Positions 23,548-33,721 of a stretch of 64,000 nt of DNA are shown piece by piece. The stretch is from Leptidea sinapis (taxonomy: Eukaryota > Arthropoda > Insecta > Lepidoptera > Pieridae). The position numbers were made by a program, and so were the translations under genes. Numbering within the stretch: position 1 is the first letter of the stretch; each line of letters opens with the position of its first letter. The notes under the pieces are model-generated. The model ran no database searches. It was given only the letters and a program-made list of their open reading frames with translations, and had not been told where the DNA came from. Where the stretch lies: the NCBI RefSeq assembly GCF_905404315.1, contig NC_066268.1, positions 15,848,001-15,912,000 on the forward strand, given 5' to 3'.

Positions 23548-23945
23548 TATACCTAACACATAGAAGAAGACGAAGCCCGTGAACGCTGGAGTGCCCCAAG
23601 ACTGTGTACTATCTCCTACTGTTTCTTCTGCAACGGCTCGATCACCTGGCGTTGCTTAGAGATGTCACTTCAATGTGTGTCTTATATCGCATTTATCACG
23701 GGGAATGTTCCTCCTCACCATCTGTATGTGTGGCGTTCGTCCAAGGAAGTTCAAGGAACTTTCTTCCAAGTACTACAAAGCTGTGGAATGAGTCCTTGTG
23801 CGATGTTTCCGAGACGCATTTTTAAAGGCCGGCAAAGCTCCTGCGATTCCTGTGGTGTTGCAAGAGAATGTGGGCGGCGGTGATAAACAAACACCAGGTG
23901 ATCCGTACGCTTGTATGTCCTCCTTTTCCAGAAAAAAAAAGAAAC
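23548..23945 (+). mobile_element. Jockey-like LINE copy with at least three internal deletions
   Basis: Blocks of the LINE at 50583-53972 occur in order but are joined abruptly. GTATACCTAACACATAGA (as at 52709) joins the GAAGCCCGTGAACGC block; TTTCTTCTGCA joins ACGGCTCGATCACC; and GGGAATGTTCC joins TCCTCACCATCTG. The copy ends with the GGGCGGCGGTGATAA block and a run of A at 23932-23941. None of the junctions has GT-AG intron ends when compared with the longer copy, so deletion fits better than splicing. It is inactive. Confidence 0.8.
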
Positions 23946-24080
23946 TCAGTGGTCTTTTTTTAAATAGAATGACAATATTAAACATCGTACAATAAAATTT
24001 ATTATTTAGTAGCCTGAGGGCGGTGGCTCCATTCCATTTCGTTAGAGTCCGATTTAAAAAGTACATGTTTCGTCTTGACA
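23946..24080 (-). mobile_element. CR1-like LINE 3' UTR fragment
   Basis: The plus strand reads AACTCAGTGGTCTTTTTTTA and then TAGCCTGAGGGCGGTGGCTC, the reverse complement of the 3' UTR seen at 20380-20490. It starts exactly at the A run of the LINE copy before it, so one element inserted into or next to the other. Confidence 0.55.
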
Positions 24081-24190
24081 AGCATGTAAATGTTTACTCA
24101 TTATAAGAAATAATTTGTGTTAATATGATTATAATAGTATAAATATTAAAATTAATCTGAATATATTGATATAGCCCTAGTAAGAGAGCG

Positions 24191-25440
24191 GCACTGAAAA
24201 TTTCGGGAATCAAGGAAGTGACACAACATTACTATTTAAAAATGTATTTATTGCTTTTCGAAGTATTCTCCGCGAAATTTGACACATTTTTCCATACGAT
24301 GGAACCAATCATTGAAGCAACCATTCCATTCGGAAGTTGGGGTCTCCAAAATGGCCGTTTTGTAGGCGTCCACAGCTTCTTCAGGTGATGAAAATTTCTG
24401 ACCACGCAATTTATTCTTTATTTTTGGGAAAGTATAGAAATCATTAGGAGGTCGGGGCTGTATGGCGGATGGTATAATAATTCAATGTTTTCTTGCTCTA
24501 AAAACTCTTTAGTTCTGTGCGCGGTGTGAGAACTCGCATTGCGGTAGTTGCAGTTCTCTTTACGGAGTTCAGAAACGACCTGTGGCAAACAAATGCTAGC
24601 ATACTATTCTGCATTAACCGTTCTTTGTCCCTCAAGAGAAATATTCGCACGTGGCCGGTTTTGGAGACAAACGAGGCCACCATTTTTTTTGCAACACTCC
24701 GTGAACGAACAATTTTTGTTGGCTTTAACTCATTTTCGAACACCCAAACTCGTGACTGGTTTTTTGTTTTGGGTTCGTACGCGTTCATCCAGGATTCGTC
24801 ACCTGATACGATGTTGTATACAGCATTTGAGGATCCTGCGTGGAATCTTTCGAGAGTTCTGACGCACTAAGTAACGCGAGCCGCTTTTGCTCTTCACAGA
24901 GGAGATGCGGTATCCATCGGGAAAACAACTTTTTTATACCTAATTTTCATGCAAGATTATTTGTATTCGACTCATGCCAATGTCTAAAGTTGCCTGAACT
25001 TCGCGGTATGTCACATGTCGATCTTCCTCAATCAGCTTACGCACAGCATCAACGTTTTCTTTGGTGACTGCAGTTTTTGGACGACCTTGACGGGGATCAT
25101 CACTTAGCTTGACACGTCCACGTTGAAATTCAGCAAACTAGCGATAAATTGTGGTTTTGGATGGGGCTTCATCACCAAATGCAGAAATCATCCGGTCAAC
25201 ACACTGTTTTTGTGTTAAACCACTTCGAAAGTCATATTAAATCATAGCTCTAGAATTTTCTCGAGTCAATGCCATTTTCTCAACGACTAAACAAGTTTGA
25301 CAAGACCTTGTGACAAGACCGAGAATCTTTTTTTAAATAAATAAATGGTATTCGATTTTTAAAACCAAGGAGTTTTCAATTAAAATGATTTTAATATGAC
25401 AGGAACAGTGGAAATATTCCATTCCCGATACTTTTAGTGC
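24191..25440 (-). mobile_element. mariner (DD34D) transposon, full length, decayed
   Basis: The left end GCACTGAAAATTTCGGGAAT at 24191 is matched by the right end, whose reverse complement is GCACTAAAAGTATCGGGAAT (25421-25440). The length of 1250 bp is normal for mariner. The TIR sequence differs from that of the element at 3482, so they are separate families. Confidence 0.92.
24248..25275 (-). pseudogene. mariner transposase, minus strand, frameshifted
   Basis: Reading starts at the ATG at 25275-25273 with MALTRENSRAMI, then a stop where a tyrosine is usual, then DFRSGLTQKQCVDRMISAFG, SKTTIYR, DDPRQGRPKTAV and EEDRHVTYREVQATLDIGMS. The first catalytic D lies in VSGDESWMNAYEPKTKNQS (about 24810). 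KPTKIVRSRSVAKKMVASF follows in an open minus frame 24788-24498. The expected second D in an HHDNAS motif is not visible between 24498 and 24470, where sequence is missing. The third D is lost or altered in PPYSPDL-PNDF. The end EYFEKQ then stop is at 24250-24248. The intact frame would be about 345 codons; the span is not a multiple of three. Confidence 0.9.
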
Positions 25441-26177
25441 AGCCTATGTAAAAAGCCCAAATAAAGACGAAGATTTAGTACCTCCATTTTCCACGACACG
25501 GTGATCCTACCCTGCTGCCTTTTTCTCACACTACCTTCCATTCATTCACCAATGTAGTATTTACCTCTACATCTACAGGTATATTTTTTAACATTCTACA
25601 ATAGAGTTGCTTTAAATTTTTTATGTTATGAGAATTATCTTAAGAAATAAGCAAACAAATGGTCAACAACATAATATATCTTATTAGCGGTTCTAAAGAA
25701 GCTCGAAAAATGTTTAGTGTCATTTTTTCTGTGCATTCTGGGACCAGCTCGCGGTAACATTTTCATCCCTAAGCGTTCGAGTACAATGCTATACATACTA
25801 CCAGTCGAAATCTTTGTTTTTTTGGCTAGAAGACGTTGTGTGACACAACGATCTGCTAAAAAAACTTAAATATTTTTTTTGGATTAATACCAATGTTGCG
25901 CTGGTGAACATTCCAGTTTTAATTCGGTGCACTATAGAATACGGTTGAACATTTGCAGCTTAAGTGTCCTGTAGATGTTGATTAACTTTTTTTAATTTTC
26001 AATTATTTATTAATTATAATTATCATTATTTATTAATTATCATTATTATTATTTTAATGCAATATAATATTACGATATTGTAACAAAATTGCTTCTTGGT
26101 TATGACCTCGCATGACTTTATTCGATGTTATGCCTGCTGAGTATAGTATAGTAGTGGAGTATGCAGCTGGTTGGTGT
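25441..26177. other. No gene recognised
   Basis: Includes an AT low-complexity tract at about 25985-26060 built of TTATTAATTAT-like units. Confidence 0.3.
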
Positions 26178-26380
26178 AAATTCAAATTCAAATATTTTTA
26201 TTCAAAATAGGATTCAAAATCACTTATTGAACGTCAAAAACTATCACCCATTCAAAATAGACTGCCTAAGTGACTGCCTACCTGAGAAGAACGGGTGCAA
26301 GAAAATCTGAGTTTTGTCTGTAGTACGGGCTCATAATAAACGCACGCAATTAAATTTTATTATTTTTTAACAACACTCCA
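26178..26380 (-). mobile_element. CR1-like LINE 3' UTR fragment
   Basis: The plus strand begins with the reverse-complemented tail TTCAAATTCAAATATTTTTA and continues through AACGTCAAAAACTATCACCC and a GAGAAGAACGGG block, as in the copies at 21698 and 34953. No coding part remains. Confidence 0.7.
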
Positions 26381-26689
26381 GTAATTTCCGAAACACAATA
26401 TAGCTTGGACAATAATTCTTGACGATAGAAAAAGGCACCGCGGCAAAACCACCTCGCCAGGATTCTGAAGATGCTTCCCACTGAAATAAAAGTAAATTGT
26501 TAGATCGTAGTCGTCTGACTATCATATCGTGATATATTTACCCATGAGCACTAATCATCAGAAACTTCAGGCCCCTTAAATGCTCGTAACTTCCATCTTC
26601 AGATCGGAATTATTTTTATGAAAGGACCATATTAATTGTTATCATAAATGTAAGTTGTGTCAAACGCAGTTGAAAAAACCTCGGGTGGC

Positions 26690-26995
26690 GGTTATACGTT
26701 ATAGATACTCACAATTCGCAAGTCTGAGGGGTGGGTGGCTGATCCTGCCATCCCAGCTCCTCAAGGTAGTTTATCAAGCCTCTGATGTCAGCCATGACCT
26801 CAATAGAGTCCTCGGTGACCCCAGGTGTTTCGACTGGTATGTGGGCACACTTCCACACTCAAGAATGATGTATGCCGCCGTCTCTTCTGCTTCCATGCAG
26901 GCTCTGCACGGTAGAATGTCGGTGAGACCTATATTAAACAGCTGCTTGTCAAGGGGGGCGTGACCCGTTATTACCGACTCAAATATATCATAGAC
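26690..26995 (-). mobile_element. LINE ORF2 C-terminal remnant with Cys motif
   Basis: From 26990 downwards the minus strand reads ESVITGHAPLDKQLFNIGLT, then DILPCRACMEAEETAAYIIL and ECGS. The pattern G-H-x-P-L then C-x-x-C-x8-H/Y-x4-C is the end of ORF2 in non-LTR elements that carry an RNase H-like region or its remnant. After a frame change a piece reads VMADIRGLINYLEELGW. Only the last about 100 residues remain, so the clade cannot be fixed. Confidence 0.6.
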
Positions 26996-26999
26996 TTAT

Positions 27000-27490
27000 T
27001 TTAATGATACGTTGTTAAAAATGACAACTGCAGCGCACAGCTAGCTATCTTATAAGATTTTAACAACTTGTCTATAATGTATTCAAATATCAATTGAACA
27101 CATCGATTTATTACCCGTAGGAGATCGAAGTCCATTGTCGTCGCGACATCTAAAAGCATTGTAGCAAGCACAATCACACCATTACCGCTTCCATTGTGAC
27201 AATGTTAACATATCGTTATCCAGATCAAACGCCATCTATTGTCCGCTAACTGAGACTTTTGTGAAGGAATTCTTTTCAACCCTAGCTAGTTGTTGCAATC
27301 TGAAAGGAAAATGTGTTTACCCTTAATAACTTGAAGTTTAACAAAGAATGAAAATTATTTATTAAATTAAACACATCTTACGATTACGGATAAAAGACGG
27401 ACAAGATATCATGTTTATGATGTCGCTTGGTCAGGGTCGCACTGAATGAACTTTCCCTAATATGTAAACCTCAGTGGGACTATAAATATA
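27000..27490. other. No gene or named repeat recognised
   Basis: AT-rich without clear open frames. Confidence 0.3.
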
Positions 27491-27494
27491 TCGC

Positions 27495-27670
27495 CACAGC
27501 GCGTCAGCGGACCGATGTACGTCGGACCGACGAGCTCAACCGACTATTCTCGTCAGCGCGACGTAGCTCTACGCGCGTAGCAGTACATCAGCGCTGGACT
27601 GAACGCGATCATAATATTAAGTGTTCATTATTATAGCTACGCTTGACCGACGCACGTCAGCGCTGACCGT
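27495..27670. repeat. CpG-rich block with repeated GTCAGCG/CGTCGG dyads
   Basis: About 175 bases are far richer in CpG than their surroundings. CGTCAGCG-type and CGTCGG-type motifs occur repeatedly in both orientations, and GTCAGCGCTGAC at 27656-27667 is a perfect palindrome. No family is recognised. Confidence 0.4.
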
Positions 27671-27934
27671 CGATAAAGCACAAAATGCAGCCGAGGCACT
27701 ACGCCTTCCTATCTACCTATTGTACGTTGATGACTTAAATAACAATGTAAAAATGTGCATGATCTACTACGACAAACTATTTAACATACCTTCAATAAGT
27801 CTTCAACGGTCTCCGATATAGTGCTATTTCGCGCTAATTCGTTATAATACATGTTGCAACATAGTGCTGCAATATGAAATATTCACATAGCCTACCCATT
27901 TTTATTCCCATTTAAGAAAATTCATTAAAATCAA

Positions 27935-28055
27935 AATTTTATAAAAAAAAGGAAGAAGCCCACTTAGTCTCTTAGACTCTTACTCGGATCTGAGGCATAA
28001 ATTTTGGTGTAGGTGGTACTTAGTTTTTGACGTGCAATAAGTGATTTGAAGCTAA
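27935..28055 (+). mobile_element. CR1-like LINE 3' UTR scrap
   Basis: GAAGAAGCCCACTTAGTCTC, the TCTGAGGCATAAATTTTGG block and CAATAAGTGATTTGAAGC match, with divergence, the 3' UTR at 20475-20570. Confidence 0.45.
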
Positions 28056-28450
28056 CACCGAAGATCGTTTTCTACAAAAACATAATAGTAATGTTCGCTA
28101 TTATGTGTGTGTTTAAAATAAATCTTTAACACCGGCACTACAGAATGACGCGGCTAAGGTAATCGCTGACCATCGGCCATTGTTACAGCAACACCACAAT
28201 GACTGGTTAATGAGATCAGATCCATCCTTACTGGACAAAGGCCACCCCCGCCCGTTCCCTTTATTTTATTAATTAATTCATTACAATAGAACCGAACGGA
28301 GCGCCGGGAACTATCCGCCATTGTTCTACAGATACTGACTTAGCAACACTAGAGTTGTTGACATAATTACATAATGGTTAAGTTGATTGCTTCGCTTAAT
28401 AATATGCAGATTTATAGTGTTTATATTTATATATTTTTTTTTAACTGGAC
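28056..28450. other. No gene or named repeat recognised
   Basis: AT-rich sequence up to the hairpin at 28457. Confidence 0.3.
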
Positions 28451-28456
28451 TGAAAC

Positions 28457-28530
28457 GTATTATGCGCGCATATTTGTACGAAATTAAATGACCCATCATT
28501 TAATTTCGTACAAATATGCGCGCATAATAC
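28457..28530. repeat. Perfect 35-bp inverted repeat with 4-base loop
   Basis: The left arm at 28457-28491 begins GTATTATGCGCGCATATTTG. The spacer is CCCA, and the right arm at 28496-28530 is the exact reverse complement. Each arm itself contains the palindromic ATATGCGCGCATA core, also found once at 18381. It encodes nothing. A perfect 35-bp palindrome in decayed DNA implies recent origin or a constraint. Confidence 0.97.
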
Positions 28531-28700
28531 TTGTCTAGCGAGGTTTAGCGAGTAGAAAAATGTATGATAATGTATTTATAACGTGTTTTTTTCAATTGTT
28601 GGATATTTTAACCGAAACGATACTAGCTTGTATCTATATAAACAAATAATATGACCTTTAAATATTTTAAAAATAACAACTTTAACTCTTTTAAATAAAA

Positions 28701-28895
28701 CACTTTTAAAGGGTTAAAACGCGTGTAAATGTAACTGTGTTTTCACATTAAATTTTTGCGTAAAATATACCGTTTTATTATTATTTTACAAGAAACTACG
28801 GGTTACCTAAAATAATAAAATGAATGTAACTTTTACGCAAGAATCTAACGTGTAAACACAATAACAATTACACGCGTTTTATTCCTTTAAAAGTG
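28701..28895. mobile_element. MITE with about 65-bp terminal inverted repeats
   Basis: The left end reads CACTTTTAAAGGGTTAAAAC; the right end reverse-complements to CACTTTTAAAGGAATAAAAC. The match continues inward through ACGCGTGTAA, TGTGTTT and TTGCGTAAAA, about 65 bp in all at high identity, leaving a centre of about 65 bases. It is non-coding. A dwarf relative is at 63912-63961. The superfamily is unknown because target duplications are not clear. Confidence 0.72.
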
Positions 28896-29130
28896 CGCGT
28901 TAATGAAAGAAAATACGATAATAGCTCTCATCCTTAGTTAAAAAAAATTGTATTTGTAAAATCACAGGTAAAATTTGAATAACGGCATCATGTTAACGTC
29001 TGGCATTCTAAAACCGCGCGTGTTGCAAGAGATTTCTTGCATTGCACAGACACTATGTGGTGCAATTAACGGCTGCAGTTACTTACACACCTCTACGACT
29101 TAGGGACCTTGAAGATACTTTTATATGTAA

Positions 29131-29635
29131 GTGGAGGACAATCGTGTGTGTTAAGTGATCACCGCTGCCCACATTCTCTTGCAACATTAGAGGAATCGCA
29201 TTTATCACGGGAGTGTTCCGAAGAGCTGTTTAACCTGATTCCTGCCGCCGAATTCCACCTTCGCACGACACGCCACAAGTTAGGATATCATCCTCACCAT
29301 CTGGATGTGTGGCGGTCCTCCACAGTGCGGTTTACAAGGAGCTTTCTTCCACGTACTACAAAGCTGTGGAATGAACTTCCTTGTGCGGTGTTTCCGGGAC
29401 GATACGACATGCCTTCAAAAAAGCGCGTAGACCTTTTTTAAAGGCTGGCAACGCTCCTGTGATTCCTCTGGTGTTGCAAGAGATTGTGGGCGGTGATCAC
29501 TTAACAACAGGTGACCCGTGCGCTCGTTTGTCCTCCTATTCCGTAAAAAAAAATCACAGGGTAAGGTGTACGCTCTTTTTTGAAGTTACCCATGTCGTAT
29601 TGTCTCGAAAACACCGCAAAAGGAAGCTTATTACT
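29131..29635 (-). mobile_element. Jockey-like LINE 3' fragment, split by a younger insertion
   Basis: 29131-29200 and 29559-29635 are two consecutive pieces of one minus-strand 3' end of the LINE family of 50583. The first is the extreme 3' end; the second carries the reverse complement of the AATACGACATGGGTAACTTC block. They are separated by a plus-strand copy of the same family with its own A tail. About 20 bases of the host copy near the junction are missing. Confidence 0.75.
29201..29552 (+). mobile_element. Jockey-like LINE 3' fragment inserted in its own relative
   Basis: Starts at TTTATCACGGGAGTGTTCCG (equivalent to about 53608 of the longer copy) and ends in an A run at 29545-29552. 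It contains CSEELFNLIPAAEFHLRTTR, HHLDVWRSSTVRF, and KLWNELPCAVFPGRYDM followed by a frameshift. It is flanked by ATCGCA (29195-29200) and ATCACA (29553-29558), a probable 6-bp target duplication with one mismatch. Confidence 0.85.
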
Positions 29636-29639
29636 CCCA

Positions 29640-29755
29640 ACTTAAAGGCAGGAACGCATCTTTTGACACTTGATACCGTCCATGGGCGAATGCCTCACGA
29701 CGTTCCATCTCGTGAACCTCTCGCACGTTTGCTCCCGCATAATAAATAAACATGT
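29640..29755 (+). repeat. Related LINE 3' tail fragment
   Basis: AACTTAAAGGCAGGAACGCA, a GTCCATGGGCG block and CTCGCACGTTTGCTCCC echo, with divergence, the last 110 bases of the Jockey-like LINE and end in an A-rich CATAATAAATAAA. It is probably the 3' end of a cousin family. Confidence 0.35.
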
Positions 29756-29994
29756 TGTTTGAAGTACACAAGAGGAATATCATAACATCATCTATAACTT
29801 CACATTGCTCCTTAAACCTACCAATACTTGGTGCTGGTGGTGATGCCCGCGCCTTGTTGTTACTTGTTAAGCCAGGCACTGATGACGCGTGCAAGATGTA
29901 CATAAACATAATATAATAGCATTTCTGACGGATGTTTGTCGTTGCACTCGAGGTAAATTTTAGAGATTGACATTTTTAATTACGAGATTTACAA

Positions 29995-30318
29995 TCTATA
30001 CTAATATTATAAAGCTGCAGTGTTTGTTTGTTTGTTTGAACGCGCTAATCTCTGCTAACTTTGAATGATTCTTTCAGTGTTGGGTAGTCCATTTATCGAG
30101 GAAGGCTTTTTTTTTCAAAATTAGGGATCCGTAATAAAATTGCTATTTTGTAACACAAGGTGTAAAATCGAAAACCTATTTTTGCGTGCGCTGCAAAAAC
30201 TATTGACAATAGAACAAAATGATGTACAGGCTATAATATAGGCAATATTTTATTACTTATAAAACTATCGCGTGAATTAAACTTTATATGGCAAAACAAC
30301 GTTTGCGGGGTCAGCTAG
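29995..30318. mobile_element. Non-autonomous Helitron
   Basis: Begins TCTATACTAATATTATAAAG directly after an A (29994) and ends GGGGTCAGCTAG directly before a T (30319). TC at the start, CTAG at the end and insertion between A and T are the marks of Helitrons, and the first 20 bases are those of an abundant lepidopteran non-autonomous family. There are no coding sequence and no target duplication, as expected. The subterminal hairpin near the 3' end is weak here. Confidence 0.75.
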
Positions 30319-30430
30319 TATGTTATAAAATTTTAATATTTTTAATATAACCTGCATTGAAAGTGCGAGTTTCTTCGCCTTTGAGCGACCCGTTTGCGAT
30401 TCTTCCCGGGTAGAAAACCGTCGTTGTCAT

Positions 30431-30747
30431 ACGGCTGTTCCCAATATTCAGTCTATCTCTTACTTAAGATAAAAATCGTAACTATCTTTGACTATTCTGT
30501 CCCAATAAACTTATCGACGGTAACTCACCTTATCCGTACACGGTACACACTGTCTGTCAATGGGACGACGTATAGCTTACCAGCGATAGAAGTTTGTATG
30601 GAAATTGCAATTCACGCGTCCAAATATAAGGCGATAAGAATGACTTATCGTATATATTGGGACAGCTTCAGATTATTGACAGCTAATTACTGACAGTAGT
30701 AGGTAGTAATTTATCTCTATCTGTAGATAGTATATTGGGAACGGCCG
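30431..30747. mobile_element. MITE with outer and inner inverted repeats
   Basis: The outer ends are ACGGCTGTTCCCAATAT and, reverse-complemented, ACGGCCGTTCCCAATAT. A second pair, CTGTCCCAATAAAC at 30497 and its inverted match CTGTCCCAATATAT ending at 30665, lies inside. The element is 317 bp and non-coding. Inner and outer repeats share the GTTCCCAATA/GTCCCAATA core, so the element may be a MITE inserted in a relative or a folded duplication. Confidence 0.65.
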
Positions 30748-30749
30748 TT

Positions 30750-33720
30750 AACGTGTTTACGTGGAATGAACTTGCAACCCTGTTTTCGATTGTCATTGTT
30801 GTCATTTCAACCATCGACTAATCTGAAAGATATTTTCGCTATTAATTTAATATACTCTAGTTCCAGTTGGCTTCAAACATTCAGGCTGAGACTTTACTTA
30901 CGTAGAATTTAGTTAAGTGTTCGAACTTGAATTTTGCATTTGGCTATCTTAGCTTAAGCTCAGCATAATTCCAGCTGTCAAATGACTACAAAAAATGAAT
31001 TCAAAGATTATGCTAAGCTTACACTCATCTAACTTTTACGTAAGCAAAATCTAATCAAAGTCTAAGTACGATCTATAGATTTTAGCCTAAGACTTGCACA
31101 TTCAATACGGATTATATGACGATATATCTGAATTCGTCTTGTTACATCCCTTGTCACACAATATATTATTGTATATGTTTAAAATATTCTGCGTCTATCG
31201 CATTACTATGTAATGATAGTATTTTGATAAAAATACTGCATACAAAATTAAGAACCACAAGTAACATTAAAAAACATAATATCCATAATGAATCACGTAT
31301 AGAAAACTCTTTCAAATGCTCTATATGTAATTCAAACACAAGACGAGAGATGGTCCGAATATTTTGAACATGCATGAAACAAGTGAACTAAATTGAATAG
31401 TACCTCCACCAAAAGCAGACTCAGCCATAAGTCATGGTCGGACGAACTTGAATAGCTGGTTGGATAGTATACACCGCTCGCTGGCGTACGTATCAAAATA
31501 CAATCTTTTACTAACCACGCGCATTGGTGATTCAATTTTATAAATTGGATTTGAATATTGAATAACATGTTTGTTTCGTATGCCAATGCAGACGTCATTT
31601 CTGAATGCATCCACATTGCGGTTCTCGAACCATGCTACCAGGAAATTAGTTGATGGAATGAACAAAAAACGTTCTAGTGCATGATTTGTTTCTTGTAAGG
31701 CAATCACACAAAGTAATGCTACCATATTATAAAGATTATTTACCCCCGATGATGCTGTGGTCAGATAAAATACAACTAAGTCTTGCAATATCATCATAAA
31801 CTGGAATTGTAGGCTTCTTTCTCACCTTTTCCCTTTTTCCTCTTTATTACAAGTTATAGATCTATAAAACTTATGACATTTTCATGTACGTACTGCGCAT
31901 ACGGACAGGGTTGCCATCCCTTAAAACTCTACACCTGACTTACAAATTAAAATACCCGATTTTCAAGAAAAATGCCGGGTTATAATTAATTAAAATGAAT
32001 GCACAGTAGGAAGAAAAAAGACATCACTGAATGATTTTTTTTGCATTTACCACAAAATCTCTTGACTTGATTAGTTATTACAAGTAAACACAGCAACGTA
32101 AAAGTTATGGGATTTATTTTGAATTGTGATGGGAAAAGTTTAAAAAAAATATTGGTAGTGTAAGATATTGTTTGTGGTACCTACTATTAAAAATTAACAA
32201 CAAGTATTACGTCGTTTGGTCAAAATTTGAAGAATGATTTTCCTCGGCACATACACGCCTCAATCGAAGACTGATCCGGGGTGTTGATTCCATTGCTCTC
32301 ACTGAGTATCGCAAAATAACAATAATTTAAAACGCTTTTAGCTTTGAACACAATTCATGTTGGATGGAACACGTAACAAACAAATTTGTTATGTACCTAA
32401 CTATAAATAACGATAACTTTGTATTTTCTAACATTGACTCTACTAGATATTGAACGCTGAATCTAGATTAATATATTTGATCGAAAACCTTTAAAAAATA
32501 TTATTTTTGTTAGCCTTCGAAATCTAGGCGACCTCTTGCTAAAAAAATATCCTCGAGAGAGGTTCAGAGCTGGAATATGATATCTGAAGCTGAAATTAGG
32601 ATAATAAACTCATGAAAGTAGTAATTTTTAGTCACGCCAATTAAACATAATCCAAAGGTCACAGCAGTATGTTAAGTGGGACGAATTATTGAAAAATAAT
32701 AGCTTCATTTTATATTGCTTTGCCGGACAAAGTAATCCTTTATAGCGCTGCAGAAGTCATAATGCGTGAGATCAAACGGACGCAGCCTTTCGGACCATCA
32801 TAATAAGTGATGCTCTGTCACACCAGACTGCCTCGGGATATTTTAGGGTACGCGCGTCATTATCAAAGGGACAATAATAAAATCTAGTACCGAGGTACAG
32901 GAGATCAAATTCAGTTTGCTGCAACGATTTTATACAAAGTCGTGTGTTATTTATAATAATAACTATTTGCTAAGTAGGTACTATTATATTCTGAATTTGT
33001 TTCTTGAAATTTGTATTTTTATGTATTTATTTGTATTTTCCTTCGATAGAAATCTAGATAAAATGCACAAGGTATCTAATAGTAAAAAAAGCATGCATTG
33101 AAACGCTATAATCTCGTATCTTTGCGTGGAACATAATATGACGGGTTGGCCGCACTTAATGGCCCAGTTACTGAATGAATCAATGAAATATACAGCAAAT
33201 TACGTATTTCTTTATTGAATATTAAATATTTACAAAAATACTTATAATCTATTTATTACAGCAATATACAATTAAGCCGTATTTGTAGGTCTCAGATAAC
33301 TTATTCCTACATACCTATCTACGCTTATTATTATAACGATTATGACTCGACATCTCGCTTTGGGTTTGGCTTTGGTGGAAAATCCAGGAAACTACGAAAA
33401 CTTGTCTATTTGCGAATAATGAATCAATGAATAATGCTCGGCACTTTAAATACCAGTAAGGAATAAGGATAATTCTAGAATTATAGTGAACAGTGTAGTA
33501 CATCGATTGTATGCCGTTGTGTTCTCTTCTAAAATTGGTAGCAAGCTCACTGAAAAAATGGAAACGATTATGTACAAAGTACAGTGGCCAAGCGATTATA
33601 ATTTCATCAAGATCAATTTCTGACCAAAACAAAGAAATGAACTAGACATGCACACATATTATCAAACAAAATTAGAAAATTAATCTTTGTTGCTCATTGC
33701 TATTCCTTACGAGATACACA
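30750..33720. other. Three kilobases without identifiable gene or repeat
   Basis: The minus frames 31332-31616 and 31432-31797 overlap. The phrase ALLCVIALQETNHALE in the latter faintly recalls a LINE endonuclease, but no GDFN or SDH follows. Nothing else is supported. Confidence 0.35.
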
Positions 33721-33721
33721 T

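Noticed and set aside
24498..24870. Plus-strand frames at 24517-24870 as a gene
   Set aside because: They are the complement of the mariner transposase on the minus strand.
31332..31797. Minus-strand frames as endonuclease gene
   Set aside because: A CVIALQETNH phrase recalls a LINE endonuclease, but no other motif follows and the two frames overlap.
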